Below are positions 37,534 to 46,113 of a DNA stretch of 64,000 nucleotides, piece by piece; position 1 is the first letter of the stretch, and every line of letters starts with the position of its first letter. The notes beneath the pieces are model-generated. The model saw nothing but the letters and a program-made list of their open reading frames with translations, searched no databases and had not been told where the DNA came from. A program made the position numbers and the translations under genes. This DNA comes from Comamonadaceae bacterium (GTDB lineage: Bacteria; Pseudomonadota; Gammaproteobacteria; Burkholderiales; Burkholderiaceae_C). Location: contig CANJQN010000002.1 in NCBI GenBank assembly GCA_947476465.1, positions 124,001 to 188,000 on the forward strand. Reading direction: 5' to 3'.

Positions 37534-38358
37534 ATGACTTTCATCGAAATGCTGCTCGATGCGCAGCAGCGCAACGGCGCCATGCTCTGCGTGGGCCTGG
37601 ACCCCGAGCCCGCCCGCTTTCCGGCCGGCCTGAAGAACGACGCCAGCCGCATCTACGACTTTTGCGCCCGCATCGCCGACGCCACCGCCGACCTGGTCAT
37701 CGCCTTCAAGCCGCAGATCGCCTACTTCGCGGCCCATCGCGCCGAAGACCAGCTGGAAAAGCTGATGGAGCACCTGCGCCGCAACACCCCGCGGGTGCCG
37801 ATCATCCTGGACGCCAAGCGCGGCGACATCGGCTCCACCGCCGAGCAATATGCCAAGGAAGCCTTCGAGCGTTATGGCGCGGATGCCGTCACGCTGTCGC
37901 CCTTCATGGGTTTTGACTCGGTGCAGCCCTACCTGAAGTACGAGGGCAAGGGCGCCTTTTTGCTGTGCCGCACCTCCAACCCCGGCGGCGATGATCTGCA
38001 GAACCAGCGCCTGGCCTCGGTGCCCGGCGAGCCGCTGCTGTACGAGCATGTGGCCCGCCTGGCGCAAGGCCCCTGGAACGTCAATGGCCAGTTGGGGCTG
38101 GTGGTGGGCGCCACCTACCCGGTGGAGATCGAGCGGGTGCGCCAGGTCGCACCCACGCTGCCGCTGCTGATTCCGGGCGTGGGCGCGCAGGGCGGCGACG
38201 CGGTGGCCACCGTGAAAGCCGGCTGGCGGCCCGACGCGCCCATCGTGGTCAGTTCGTCGCGGGCGATTTTGTATGCCTCCAGCGGCGAGGATTTCGCCGA
38301 GGCGGCGCGGCGCGAGGCGCTGCGCACGCGCGATTTGCTGCAGGCCGCGCGTCCGTGA
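37534..38358 (+). CDS. pyrF: Orotidine 5'-phosphate decarboxylase (type 2)
   Basis: A 274-aa enzyme that makes UMP from OMP. The catalytic tetrad sits in ILDAKRGDI (D93, K95, D98) and near FKPQIAYF (K59). The C-terminal [14 protein letters not shown] phosphate loop ([14 protein letters not shown]) is present. The length and sequence place it in the long mycobacterial/betaproteobacterial PyrF2 branch. Divergent from the EamA gene; the next gene to the right is 350 bases away. Confidence 0.95.
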   Translation: MTFIEMLLDAQQRNGAMLCVGLDPEPARFPAGLKNDASRIYDFCARIADATADLVIAFKPQIAYFAAHRAEDQLEKLMEHLRRNTPRVPIILDAKRGDIGSTAEQYAKEAFERYGADAVTLSPFMGFDSVQPYLKYEGKGAFLLCRTSNPGGDDLQNQRLASVPGEPLLYEHVARLAQGPWNVNGQLGLVVGATYPVEIERVRQVAPTLPLLIPGVGAQGGDAVATVKAGWRPDAPIVVSSSRAILYASSGEDFAEAARREALRTRDLLQAARP

Positions 38359-38649
38359 AGGTCGCTGCCAACTCGCTTCCATAGGCGAATCGCTTCTTGA
38401 TGCGAGGGGAATTCATGCTGCCATGAATGGACAGGGCGGCTGGATCGCACGAACCCGTCGCGCACGCGCCTTGAGTGGTTTGCTGGGCTAGTGAATTCCC
38501 TCTTTGGCGCTGTGCGCTACGCCCATCCTGTAAGCGCCACCCGAAGCTCACCACGGCCCCCGGGATTGCACGCTGTTCGGCTGCGCGTGCAGCTGATGTG
38601 CCGCGTTCGGACCTGCACAATTCAGGTGTCCGAGCTTATTTTTATGGTT
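38359..38649. other. Intergenic stretch between pyrF and the catabolic island
   Basis: About 290 bases with only short overlapping open frames and no ribosome site or familiar domain. It marks the junction between the housekeeping block and the island. No terminator, tRNA or direct repeat was seen. Confidence 0.6.
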
Positions 38650-38679
38650 GTTGTATCGCACAACGAAACGATGGATAAT
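38650..38679 (+). promoter_or_regulatory. Candidate promoter with overlapping operator for the Bug-PrpD pair
   Basis: A TTGTAT hexamer (38651-38656) and GATAAT (38674-38679) are 17 bases apart. The -35 lies within the perfect palindrome GTTGT-ATCGC-ACAAC (38650-38664), an operator-like dyad. The IclR-type regulator encoded at 41132-41956 is the likeliest ligand-binding partner. The region is AT-rich and 32 bases ahead of the start. Confidence 0.5.
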
Positions 38680-38710
38680 TAAAGTGTAAAAATAGCCTCT
38701 GAAGAACACT

Positions 38711-39703
38711 ATGAAGCAGCAAGTGAACCGCCGGACCCTCTTGCGCGGCATGGCCGCGTTGGCGGCATCGGCCATGACAACCGCGCCGGCTCTTGCGCAG
38801 GACGCCTACCCGGCGCGCCCGGTCAAGCTGATCGTGCCGTTTCCGCCCGGATCCGCCACGGACGCGGTTGGCCGGCTGATCGGCGACCGCCTGGCGCGGA
38901 ATCTGGGCCGGCCCTTCGTCATTGAGAACCGGCCAGGCGCCGGCGGAAACATCGGCTCGCGCATGATCGCGACTGCCGCGCCCGACGGCTACACCATCGG
39001 GTTGGGAGTGTTTGGTGTGCATGCCATCAATCCCCACTTGTTCAAGAACATGCCCTTTGACTCCATTAAGGACTTCCAGCCAATCGGGATGCTCGCGACG
39101 GCAATCCAGGTGCTGGTTGTCAACCCGAAGGTGCCGGTCAATTCGGTCCAGGAATTGATCGCCTACGCCCGCGCGCGGCCCGGCGAATTGAACTTCGCAT
39201 CGCCTGGCAATGGCAGCACCGGCCAGCTTGCCGCGTCCCTGCTGGAAAGCAGCGCCGGTATCAAATTCACCAACGTGCCGTTCATCGGTGCCGCCCAGGC
39301 GCGAACTTCGTTGCTGGCCGGTGACACGCACGTTACCTTTGAGCTCGTGACCACTGCCGCGCCGCATGTCAGCGCTGGAGCCCTGAAGGCGCTGGCTGTC
39401 ACCGGTGCGGAGCGCTCGCCTGCGCTTGCCAACCTTCCGACCATGCGCGAGGCCGGCATCAAGGACTTCGAGGTCACGACCTGGTTCTCGCTGGTCGGTC
39501 CCGTGGGCATGCCGGAAGCGGTGGTGAGTCTGCTTAACGGGGCCGCCAACGACATCCTTGCACAGGCCGACGTGCGCAAGGCGCTGAACGACCTTGGCAC
39601 CACGCCGTCGCCTGGCACGCCAGCCCAGCTTCGCGAGCGCATGGAGCGTGACCGTGCTACCTGGGGCGAAGTCATCCGCAAGGCGGGCACCAAGCTGGAC
39701 TGA
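38711..39703 (+). CDS. Bug-type tripartite tricarboxylate transporter receptor
   Basis: A 330-aa periplasmic receptor. The leader NRRTLLRGMAALAASAMTTAPALAQ has a twin-arginine-like start. Family motifs are YPARPVKLIVPFPPGSATDAVGRLI, FVIENRPGAGGNIGSRMIATAAPDGYT and NVPFIGAAQARTSLLAGDTHVTFE. It sits six bases upstream of a PrpD-family gene, an arrangement suggesting uptake and first-step metabolism of the same acid. No TctAB partner is present. Confidence 0.93.
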   Translation: MKQQVNRRTLLRGMAALAASAMTTAPALAQDAYPARPVKLIVPFPPGSATDAVGRLIGDRLARNLGRPFVIENRPGAGGNIGSRMIATAAPDGYTIGLGVFGVHAINPHLFKNMPFDSIKDFQPIGMLATAIQVLVVNPKVPVNSVQELIAYARARPGELNFASPGNGSTGQLAASLLESSAGIKFTNVPFIGAAQARTSLLAGDTHVTFELVTTAAPHVSAGALKALAVTGAERSPALANLPTMREAGIKDFEVTTWFSLVGPVGMPEAVVSLLNGAANDILAQADVRKALNDLGTTPSPGTPAQLRERMERDRATWGEVIRKAGTKLD

Positions 39704-39708
39704 TACCC

Positions 39709-41061
39709 ATGACGGACCACGTGGAGGCGCTAGCGGAGTTCGCTTGTCGCCGAGATCTGCAGGCCTTCGACGCGGCGGCCGTAACCCGCGTCAAATGGGT
39801 CCTGCTAGACAGCTTGGTGGCGATGGCCCATGGCGTGCAGGTACCCGAGATGCAGGCGCTGCTGCGCATCACGCTAGCGACAGCGCCGCCGGGTCCCTGC
39901 TGGGTCGTCGGCACCGGCCGCCAGACCAATGCTGCAGATGCGGCGCTGCTCAATGGGACATCCGGCACATGGCTTGAGCTCAACGAAGGCTGTCTGATCG
40001 CCAAGGGCCACCCCGGAATTCAGGTGGTGCCGGTGGCACTGGCGCTGGCGCAGGAACTCGACGTCGGCGGCGAGGCGCTGCTGCGGGCCATCCTGATGGG
40101 ATACGAGATTTCGTCCCGCGTTGGCCGCGGGGCCAAGCTACGGATGGCGGTCCACCCGCACGGCACCTATGGCGCCATCGGCTCCGCCGTGGCGGTGGCT
40201 GTGCTCAAGGGCTTCGGGCCTGCGCAGATGCTCGAAGCGATCCGCATCGCATCGACCCTCGGGCTTGCGACCAGCCGGCGTACGCTCCTGGAAGGCGCGA
40301 CGGTGCGCAACGTCTACACCGGCCACTCTGGCAGCATGGGACTGTTGGCGGCGCGCTTGGTGGAGGCTGGCTTCAGTGGCGAATCCACCGGCATCGAATC
40401 GGCGTTCGGTCAGGTGCTGGGGGAGGAATTCGACCTCAAATCGCTCACCGCCGGGCTAGGCGAGGAATGGCTCATCAACCAAGGCTACTTCAAGCTGCAC
40501 CCGACGGGCCGCTACGTGCACGCCGCGATCGAGGCATTGCTGGACGCACTGGCGCAGGTGCCCGGTGGACGACTGGATGTCGCCGCAATCGAACACGTGG
40601 CCGTTCGCACATTCAAGCTGGGATCAATGCTCAATGGGCAGGTGATCGCCACCAGCTTTGCCGCCCGGTTCTCCATTCCTTTCGCGTTGGCGACTCGCTT
40701 GGTACAAGGCGACACCAGCCTGGCCGCATTCAGCGAAGCGGCGGTGGGCAACCCAGTCACGCAGGCGCTGGCGCGGCGCATCGATGTCCATGAGGAGCCC
40801 GCCTTCACTGCGCGCTATCCGCACGAGCAGGCTACCGAGGTGGTGATTCGCACTGGCGACGGCCGAACGTGGACGGGCCGCTGCGACATCATGAAGGGCG
40901 AGGCTGGCAACCCCTACCAGGACGCCGAGGTTGAGCGCAAGTTCCTGCACCTGGGCAGTCAGGCGTGGGGTGCCGAGGTCGCCGAGACGCTGCGGGACCG
41001 CGTGCTGCGGCTGGAGCAGTTCACCGCTATCGGACAGCTGGCCGCAGGGCTGGCGCTCTGA
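39709..41061 (+). CDS. MmgE/PrpD family protein (paralogue 1)
   Basis: A 450-aa member of the MmgE/PrpD fold, a helical domain plus a lid. Characterised members include 2-methylcitrate dehydratase, cis-aconitate decarboxylase and iminodisuccinate epimerase, so the reaction cannot be assigned. WVLLDSLVAMAHG opens the fold, and LNGTSGTWLELNEGCLIAKGHPGIQVVPVALALA is the conserved substrate-pocket block. FKLHPTGRYVHAAIEALLDAL and the C-terminal DIMKGEAGNPYQDAEVERKF are present. It is coupled to the Bug gene by five bases. Confidence 0.9.
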   Translation: MTDHVEALAEFACRRDLQAFDAAAVTRVKWVLLDSLVAMAHGVQVPEMQALLRITLATAPPGPCWVVGTGRQTNAADAALLNGTSGTWLELNEGCLIAKGHPGIQVVPVALALAQELDVGGEALLRAILMGYEISSRVGRGAKLRMAVHPHGTYGAIGSAVAVAVLKGFGPAQMLEAIRIASTLGLATSRRTLLEGATVRNVYTGHSGSMGLLAARLVEAGFSGESTGIESAFGQVLGEEFDLKSLTAGLGEEWLINQGYFKLHPTGRYVHAAIEALLDALAQVPGGRLDVAAIEHVAVRTFKLGSMLNGQVIATSFAARFSIPFALATRLVQGDTSLAAFSEAAVGNPVTQALARRIDVHEEPAFTARYPHEQATEVVIRTGDGRTWTGRCDIMKGEAGNPYQDAEVERKFLHLGSQAWGAEVAETLRDRVLRLEQFTAIGQLAAGLAL

Positions 41062-41131
41062 TTGACGACAAGTCGCCAACCGCCGCGGTCGAGACGCGCT
41101 GACGGCTTGGCGCACAACACGGGTAGGGCAG

Positions 41132-41956
41132 CTAACGGAGGGCGTTGAGCGACTCGTGCGCCTGCCGCCGAAATCGCCAGCGCTCGTAGGCATCGCTTTG
41201 CAGCTGGGATGACAACTCGGCGGCGCAGGCGTGCAGGGCATCGACTTGGCGGCGCAGCGGCGGGTTGGGCACGTTCTGGATCGATCCGATGATGCCCACT
41301 ACGCCGGCGAGCACATCGCCGTCACGGAAGATCGGCACGGCCACCGTGTTGATGCCAATCAGCACCTCGCCGTCGCTGACGTCGTAGAACTGCTCCCGGA
41401 TCAGCTCCATGCGCTGGCGGATCTCCTGCGGATCGACCATGGATGACGGGGTCTCGGCAAGCAGCTCGCCGCCGAGTACATCCTCCTGTGCGGCGGCCGG
41501 CGAGAAGGCCAGTGTCACGCGTCCTAGCGCGGAGCAGTGCGGCAGAGGCCGGTTTCCGGGCTTGACGCTAATCGTGATCCGAGCATAGACGTTGTCGATG
41601 TTCAGGATCACCATCGGCCGGCCATTCAGAGGCACCGCCAGCACGGCGGTCTCGCGCAGCTCGTCACGCAAGCGGGCCAGGTAGGGTTCGGCCCGCAACC
41701 GCAGGTCGAACTGGTTCCCGGCTGCTTCCCCGAGCTGAAACACGCGCCAGCCCAGGCGGTAACGATCAGTCGTCTGATCCTGTTCGACAATGCCCATCTC
41801 GCGCAGTGTGGACAGGTGGCGATGAACCCGGGGCTTGGTCTCATTGAGCAGGTCCGCCAGCGCCGTGACTCCCATCGGCCTCTGCGCGGCTGCCAGCTCG
41901 TCAAGGATCCGAACGGTTACCTTGACCGCTTCGACGGAGTTCAGTTTCTTTTCCAC
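41132..41956 (-). CDS. IclR-family transcriptional regulator
   Basis: A 274-aa regulator. An N-terminal winged helix (TALADLLNETKPRVHRHLSTLREMGIVEQ) precedes the GAF-like effector domain (ETAVLAVPLNGRPMVILNIDNVYARITISVKPGNRPLPHCSALGRVTLAF). C-terminal VPIFRDGDVLAGVVGIIG is typical. The start is a GTG at 41954-41956. IclR proteins sense aromatic or dicarboxylic acid metabolites; here the effector is probably the island's substrate or an intermediate. It is on the same strand as the leftward operon but about 155 bases beyond it, and convergent with paralogue 1. Confidence 0.9.
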   Translation of the reverse strand: MEKKLNSVEAVKVTVRILDELAAAQRPMGVTALADLLNETKPRVHRHLSTLREMGIVEQDQTTDRYRLGWRVFQLGEAAGNQFDLRLRAEPYLARLRDELRETAVLAVPLNGRPMVILNIDNVYARITISVKPGNRPLPHCSALGRVTLAFSPAAAQEDVLGGELLAETPSSMVDPQEIRQRMELIREQFYDVSDGEVLIGINTVAVPIFRDGDVLAGVVGIIGSIQNVPNPPLRRQVDALHACAAELSSQLQSDAYERWRFRRQAHESLNALR

Positions 41957-42111
41957 GCCGGTAGTGTAGTTCGTCGCCCAGTTCAGAACACCGTGTATCG
42001 CCCAGCGTAACGGCCGTCGGCTACGGACCGCTCAGGGGCATGGGTCGTCTGGACATGGCACCTTGAGATGGCCAGCATCATGAGCGCGCGATCAACAGTG
42101 CGTGATCGGTG

Positions 42112-42903
42112 TTAAAGCGGCGGCCTTTTGTGAAGCTGTCGGGCGTGTTCCACCATCTCTTTTGGTGGTCGAGCGTGTGTGTACCCGCGGCGGGTCGGCC
42201 TGATCCCTTGTCGGTGGAGATCAACCATCACCTCCGCCATCTTGAGCGTGGAAGTCAACCCGTCCACGACTGGAACCTCGTCGATACGGCTGATACCAGC
42301 TCGCGCGATCGCCTCGCTAAGGTATAGCTGACCGGGAATGATGGCCTCGGCACCCAGGGCGATCGCCCGGCGAGCAGTTGCCGTGAATCGATCGCAGAGT
42401 GTTGCAGGCTGGTTCATTCCTTCGCTGACGTCCGCGAACGCAACATCGAGGAGCATCGTTGGGACGGCGCGCTCCCAAAGACCCAACTCTCGAATCCTCA
42501 AGTCCATTAGCTGATCGAAGCCCCTCTGAAAGGCGATGACACAGAATCGCGAGCCTAGGCAGCAAGCCAAGTGCAGGGCGGACTCACCGTAGCCCACCAC
42601 GGGAATGTCCACTAATGATCTCGCCTCCCTCAGGGCCGGATCCTGCACCGACCCGACAACGAACGCGTCAAATCCGTTCTGCTCCGCCCGCAATGCGTTA
42701 TCCAGGAGGAACTGAGTGTGTAAGGACATCAGATACGGGTAGACCACAACCTCCGCAGGCGCACAACCCCCGTAGGTGCCTTCCGGCAAACCAACGAACT
42801 CCGTCTGAGTGCCTGTCCGCCCGATCTGCTGCGCTCGAGAGGAGAGGCCCTGGAAATACTCTGCGTTGTTGCCTTCAACCAGACTCTGATACCAGATTCG
42901 CAT
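42112..42903 (-). CDS. Aspartate/glutamate/hydantoin racemase superfamily protein
   Basis: A 263-aa protein. The proton-transfer Cys pair characteristic of Asp/Glu/hydantoin racemases is only partly recognisable; CCLGSRFCVIAF sits in the first half and the second half reads IALGAEAIIPGQLYLSEAI with no Cys. Opening MRIWYQSLVEGN is a superfamily pattern. The ATG at 42903 follows GGAAGG. Last gene of the leftward operon, 23 bases after the Bug gene. Racemisation of a hydantoin or amino-acid intermediate would suit the amidohydrolase across the divide, but the enzyme could instead be a decarboxylase or isomerase. Confidence 0.75.
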   Translation of the reverse strand: MRIWYQSLVEGNNAEYFQGLSSRAQQIGRTGTQTEFVGLPEGTYGGCAPAEVVVYPYLMSLHTQFLLDNALRAEQNGFDAFVVGSVQDPALREARSLVDIPVVGYGESALHLACCLGSRFCVIAFQRGFDQLMDLRIRELGLWERAVPTMLLDVAFADVSEGMNQPATLCDRFTATARRAIALGAEAIIPGQLYLSEAIARAGISRIDEVPVVDGLTSTLKMAEVMVDLHRQGIRPTRRGYTHARPPKEMVEHARQLHKRPPL

Positions 42904-42926
42904 GGTGTCCCTTCCGCAAGCGAGCG

Positions 42927-43886
42927 TCATTCCTTCTGAAGGTTCGCCTTCTTGATCAGATCCCCCCACTTGCGCAAATCGGCCTGCAGCACTTGCCCGA
43001 GACGCTCGGGTGTGCCTCCCTCAATGATCATCGCCATTGAGACGAGTTGCTCTCGAATCTTCGGGTCTTTCACTGCCTCATTCGCGGCTTCGTTGAGGCG
43101 TGCAACAACAGAGGCGGGAGTGCCTGCCGGCGCAGCCAGGCCGATCAGGCCGCTCACTTCGAAGCCAGGAACACCTGCTTCATTGATGGTGGGCACGTCG
43201 GGGGTGGCTGCGAAGCGCTTCGGTGAGCCGATGCCGAGTACCTTTACCTTTCCGGCTCTTACGTGCGGGAGTACCACGCTAATGTCACTCAGCATCAACT
43301 GAACCTGGCCGCCGAGCAGGTCGTTCATTGCAGGCGCTGCGCCTTTGTACGGCACATGCAATACATCGATGCCTGCTGAAGACTTGAAAAGCTCCATCCC
43401 GAAGTGTGCGGAGCTGCCCGCGCCGGAGGATCCGTATGCCAGCTTGTTCGGGTTCGCCTTGGCGAAAGCCAGGAGCTCAGCGACCGTAGAAAATGGCACG
43501 GAAGGATGAGCCACGAGCAGACTCTGATTAAACAGCAGTAGGGCTACCGGCTGGAAGTCGCGCTGAGCATCCCACGAGATCGTTTTATCGAAAGCGTTGT
43601 TGATCGCAGTCGCCGAGCTGACGAGCAGAAGTGTGTACCCGTCGGCAGGCGAGCGGGCTGCGAGCTCGGTGCCAAGGCTGCTTCCGGCCCCGGGGTGATT
43701 CTGTACGACCACAGGAACGCCCAGCACCTGGCTCATCTTTGGGGCGACGGCTCTGGCGACAACGTCCGTACCACCACCCGGCGGGAAGGGAACGATGATG
43801 CGAACTGGCTTGTTCGGGAAGTTCTGGCCCTGTGCATTCAGGGCAAACGCCAGGAAACCAAGTAAGAGAAGAAACCGTCGCAGCAT
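42927..43886 (-). CDS. Bug-type tripartite tricarboxylate transporter receptor
   Basis: A 319-aa receptor with a Sec leader (MLRRFLLLLGFLAFALNAQGQ). Mature motifs are FPNKPVRIIVPFPPGGGTDVVARAVAPKM, VVVQNHPGAGSSLGTELAARSPADGYT and VPYKGAAPAMNDLLGGQVQLMLSDI. The ATG at 43886 is preferred because AAAGG lies about ten bases upstream; a TTG 15 bases earlier is less likely. It lies between the M24 and racemase genes in the leftward operon. Confidence 0.93.
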   Translation of the reverse strand: MLRRFLLLLGFLAFALNAQGQNFPNKPVRIIVPFPPGGGTDVVARAVAPKMSQVLGVPVVVQNHPGAGSSLGTELAARSPADGYTLLLVSSATAINNAFDKTISWDAQRDFQPVALLLFNQSLLVAHPSVPFSTVAELLAFAKANPNKLAYGSSGAGSSAHFGMELFKSSAGIDVLHVPYKGAAPAMNDLLGGQVQLMLSDISVVLPHVRAGKVKVLGIGSPKRFAATPDVPTINEAGVPGFEVSGLIGLAAPAGTPASVVARLNEAANEAVKDPKIREQLVSMAMIIEGGTPERLGQVLQADLRKWGDLIKKANLQKE

Positions 43887-43916
43887 AATGGCGCCTTTCA
43901 ACTGTGATGTGAAAAA

Positions 43917-45242
43917 TTAGCGTTCAGCGGTCGGCAACGCCGTGCCGGTGACAAGGACTTCTCTTGGAAGTTTCGAGAGATACTCAAGGCCATCCTGCAT
44001 CACGTGTACGCTGTCCTCAAGGTGCACGCCGCCGAGATCTGGATCCCGGTGAAAGAGCTCCAGATTCATCACCATTCCCGGCTCGACCACCCACCCACGT
44101 GTGCGATCGGACGGGTGCGCGTACTCGACCACATCAAGGCCGACGTTGTGCCAAGCAAGGGTAGTCAAATTCAGGTTCAAGCCATTGCGCGAGAGCACCT
44201 CCTTCGCGGCGTCGGCCAATTCAAGTGTATTAACGCCAGGGCGCAGCGAACTCTCCGCTGCCGCGACAGCCTCTCTCACGACTTCGTGCACGCGCGCAAG
44301 GCGCGCCGACGGCTTGCCCACGGTGCCGGTTCGTGCCGTATCGCAGTGGTATAGCTGGTACTTCCCAACGCAGTCCAAAACCACCACGTCACCTTCGGTC
44401 AGGATTTTCGCTTCAGCATAGTTGTTGTCCAGAACGAACCCTCCATCCGGGCCGGCACCGAACATCATTCCCCGCTGTCCCATGAATGTACCGCCTTGCC
44501 GCACCATGGCTAGCCGATAGGCATCCACCATCTCCGAGAGGCGGCTTCCAGCCGCTGCAGCGGCCGCAGCTTCGCACACGGCCACGTCGTTAATCGCCGC
44601 CGCTTTACGCAGCAGCTTGAGCTCGGCTGGTGTCTTAACCATTCGGATCTTACGAAAGTGATGTAGACCGTCTACCACCTCCAGACGATCGCCGAAACGG
44701 CGCCGAACTTCTTGCCCAACGCGAAGATCGTCGAACGCGACACGAACGTTCCCATCTGGAAGCGACTCCGAGAGCGCCCGAGTTAGTGCGGTATAGACAT
44801 CCTGCTCGACCGTAGCGCGGGTAGCGGCATAGAGATCTCGCAACGGGCCTCGCAATTCCGTCGCAATTCCCAGCCCCTGACTCAACACTTCCAGGAGAAA
44901 GGTCGCACTCGACCTTTCCTTGGCTCCGAACATGCGCAGATGCGGCAGCCATGTTGGATGGGTAACAAGAAAGGCCAGGTCGTAATCCGACGCCACCAGC
45001 GACGGGCTCATCCGTTCTGAGGCCGGCAGCACCGCCGCGGCATTAAGGTCCCCGAAGTCGCCCAACACTGAATCTGGCATGTGGCCCGACACGTAGTACA
45101 AGTTCTTGTGAGTGGTCGGGACCATCGCATCCAAGCCGTTCTCATGCATGACCGCATATGCGCGCGGCATGTTTAGGAGCATGGAAGGGTTCTCTGATTG
45201 GTCGATAGCGTTGTGCGGCGTGGTCGTCTGCATAGAGCTCAT
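43917..45242 (-). CDS. M24-family metallopeptidase-fold protein (creatinase/prolidase-like)
   Basis: A 441-aa protein with the two-domain creatinase/aminopeptidase P architecture. The C-terminal pita-bread domain has the metal-ligand positions in VVVLDCVGKYQLYHCDTARTGTVGKPS, AWHNVGLDVVEYAHPSDRT and VMNLELFHRDPDLGGVHLEDSVHV. Creatinases use this fold without metals, and prolidases use it with two, so a hydrolase acting on a small C-N bond is possible. It starts at the ATG at 45242 behind AGGA. It lies in the leftward operon between SDR and Bug genes. The substrate is unknown. Confidence 0.85.
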   Translation of the reverse strand: MSSMQTTTPHNAIDQSENPSMLLNMPRAYAVMHENGLDAMVPTTHKNLYYVSGHMPDSVLGDFGDLNAAAVLPASERMSPSLVASDYDLAFLVTHPTWLPHLRMFGAKERSSATFLLEVLSQGLGIATELRGPLRDLYAATRATVEQDVYTALTRALSESLPDGNVRVAFDDLRVGQEVRRRFGDRLEVVDGLHHFRKIRMVKTPAELKLLRKAAAINDVAVCEAAAAAAAGSRLSEMVDAYRLAMVRQGGTFMGQRGMMFGAGPDGGFVLDNNYAEAKILTEGDVVVLDCVGKYQLYHCDTARTGTVGKPSARLARVHEVVREAVAAAESSLRPGVNTLELADAAKEVLSRNGLNLNLTTLAWHNVGLDVVEYAHPSDRTRGWVVEPGMVMNLELFHRDPDLGGVHLEDSVHVMQDGLEYLSKLPREVLVTGTALPTAER

Positions 45243-45291
45243 TACATTCCTATTCGATGTACGTGGGATGACGGTTGAATCGCGCGTGTCT

Positions 45292-46050
45292 TCACTGAGC
45301 CGTATAGCCGCCATCCAGCAAGAGATCAGCACCGGTCATGAACGAGGACTCATCGCTCGCCAAGAAAACGACCGCCGCGGCAATCTCCTGCGGCGTTCCT
45401 AGGCGCTTGATCGGGTAAAGCGGTTCAAGCCTCTGGCGGGCGGCATCTTCGCTGCCGTATCGACCTACCACCCGGCTTGTCAGCACCGCGCCCGGGGACA
45501 AGCTATTGACTCGGATGTTCATCTCCGCGTAGTCCAGAGCCATGATGCGGGCCAAGTGAATTAGCGCCGCCTTTGTCGCACCGTATGCCGCACGTCCCTT
45601 GTTCCCAACGTGTCCCATTTGAGATGCCATGTGGATAATTGAGCCGCGCCCGCGCTTCATCATTAGAGGCACGGCGTATTTGCTTATGAGAAACGCCCCA
45701 GTCAGGTTCACATCTAGCGCTTTGCGCCAAGCTGACTCGGGCAACGTGTGAACTGGCTCGTAAGGCGAGGATATGGCTGCGTTGTTGACTAAGACGTCCA
45801 CACCAGAAAAATGCTCAGCGACTGCTGACATGGTCTTGCGAACGGAATCAGAATCCGAAACATCGCACTCATAGTGCCGCGCGACGCCGCCCTGCGCCAT
45901 AACAGCTTGCGCACACCGCGCCGCAGTTTTGGGATCAACATCGAAACAGGCCACAGTTGCCCCCTCCCGAGCGAATGCCACGGCGGTGGCCGTCCCGATA
46001 TCACCTCCAGCGCCTGTGATAACTGCAATCTTGCCCTCAAGGCGCCCCAT
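45292..46050 (-). CDS. SDR-family NAD(P)-dependent oxidoreductase
   Basis: A 252-aa classical short-chain dehydrogenase. Cofactor motif TGAGGDIG (residues 12-19) and NNAAIS; catalytic Ser, Tyr and Lys in HMASQMGHVGNKGRAAYGATKAA (S-x11-Y-x3-K). FMTGADLLLDGGYTAQ is the usual tail. The preferred start ATG at 46050 has AGGAGG ahead; the TTG at 46065 is rejected because the ribosome site lies downstream of it. It lies in the leftward operon, 63 bases after the PrpD gene. It is a likely alcohol-ketone interconverting enzyme of the pathway. Confidence 0.9.
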   Translation of the reverse strand: MGRLEGKIAVITGAGGDIGTATAVAFAREGATVACFDVDPKTAARCAQAVMAQGGVARHYECDVSDSDSVRKTMSAVAEHFSGVDVLVNNAAISSPYEPVHTLPESAWRKALDVNLTGAFLISKYAVPLMMKRGRGSIIHMASQMGHVGNKGRAAYGATKAALIHLARIMALDYAEMNIRVNSLSPGAVLTSRVVGRYGSEDAARQRLEPLYPIKRLGTPQEIAAAVVFLASDESSFMTGADLLLDGGYTAQ

Positions 46051-46113
46051 GCGGACCTCCTGCAATGTCAGTCCGCATGATCTGTCGCTCAGAGGAGCAA
46101 GTGGTGCTGGTAG

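Noticed and set aside
36562..38382. A 606-codon frame running from the EamA gene through pyrF
   Set aside because: Its 5' two-thirds is antisense to pyrF; only the part from 37449 is a membrane protein.
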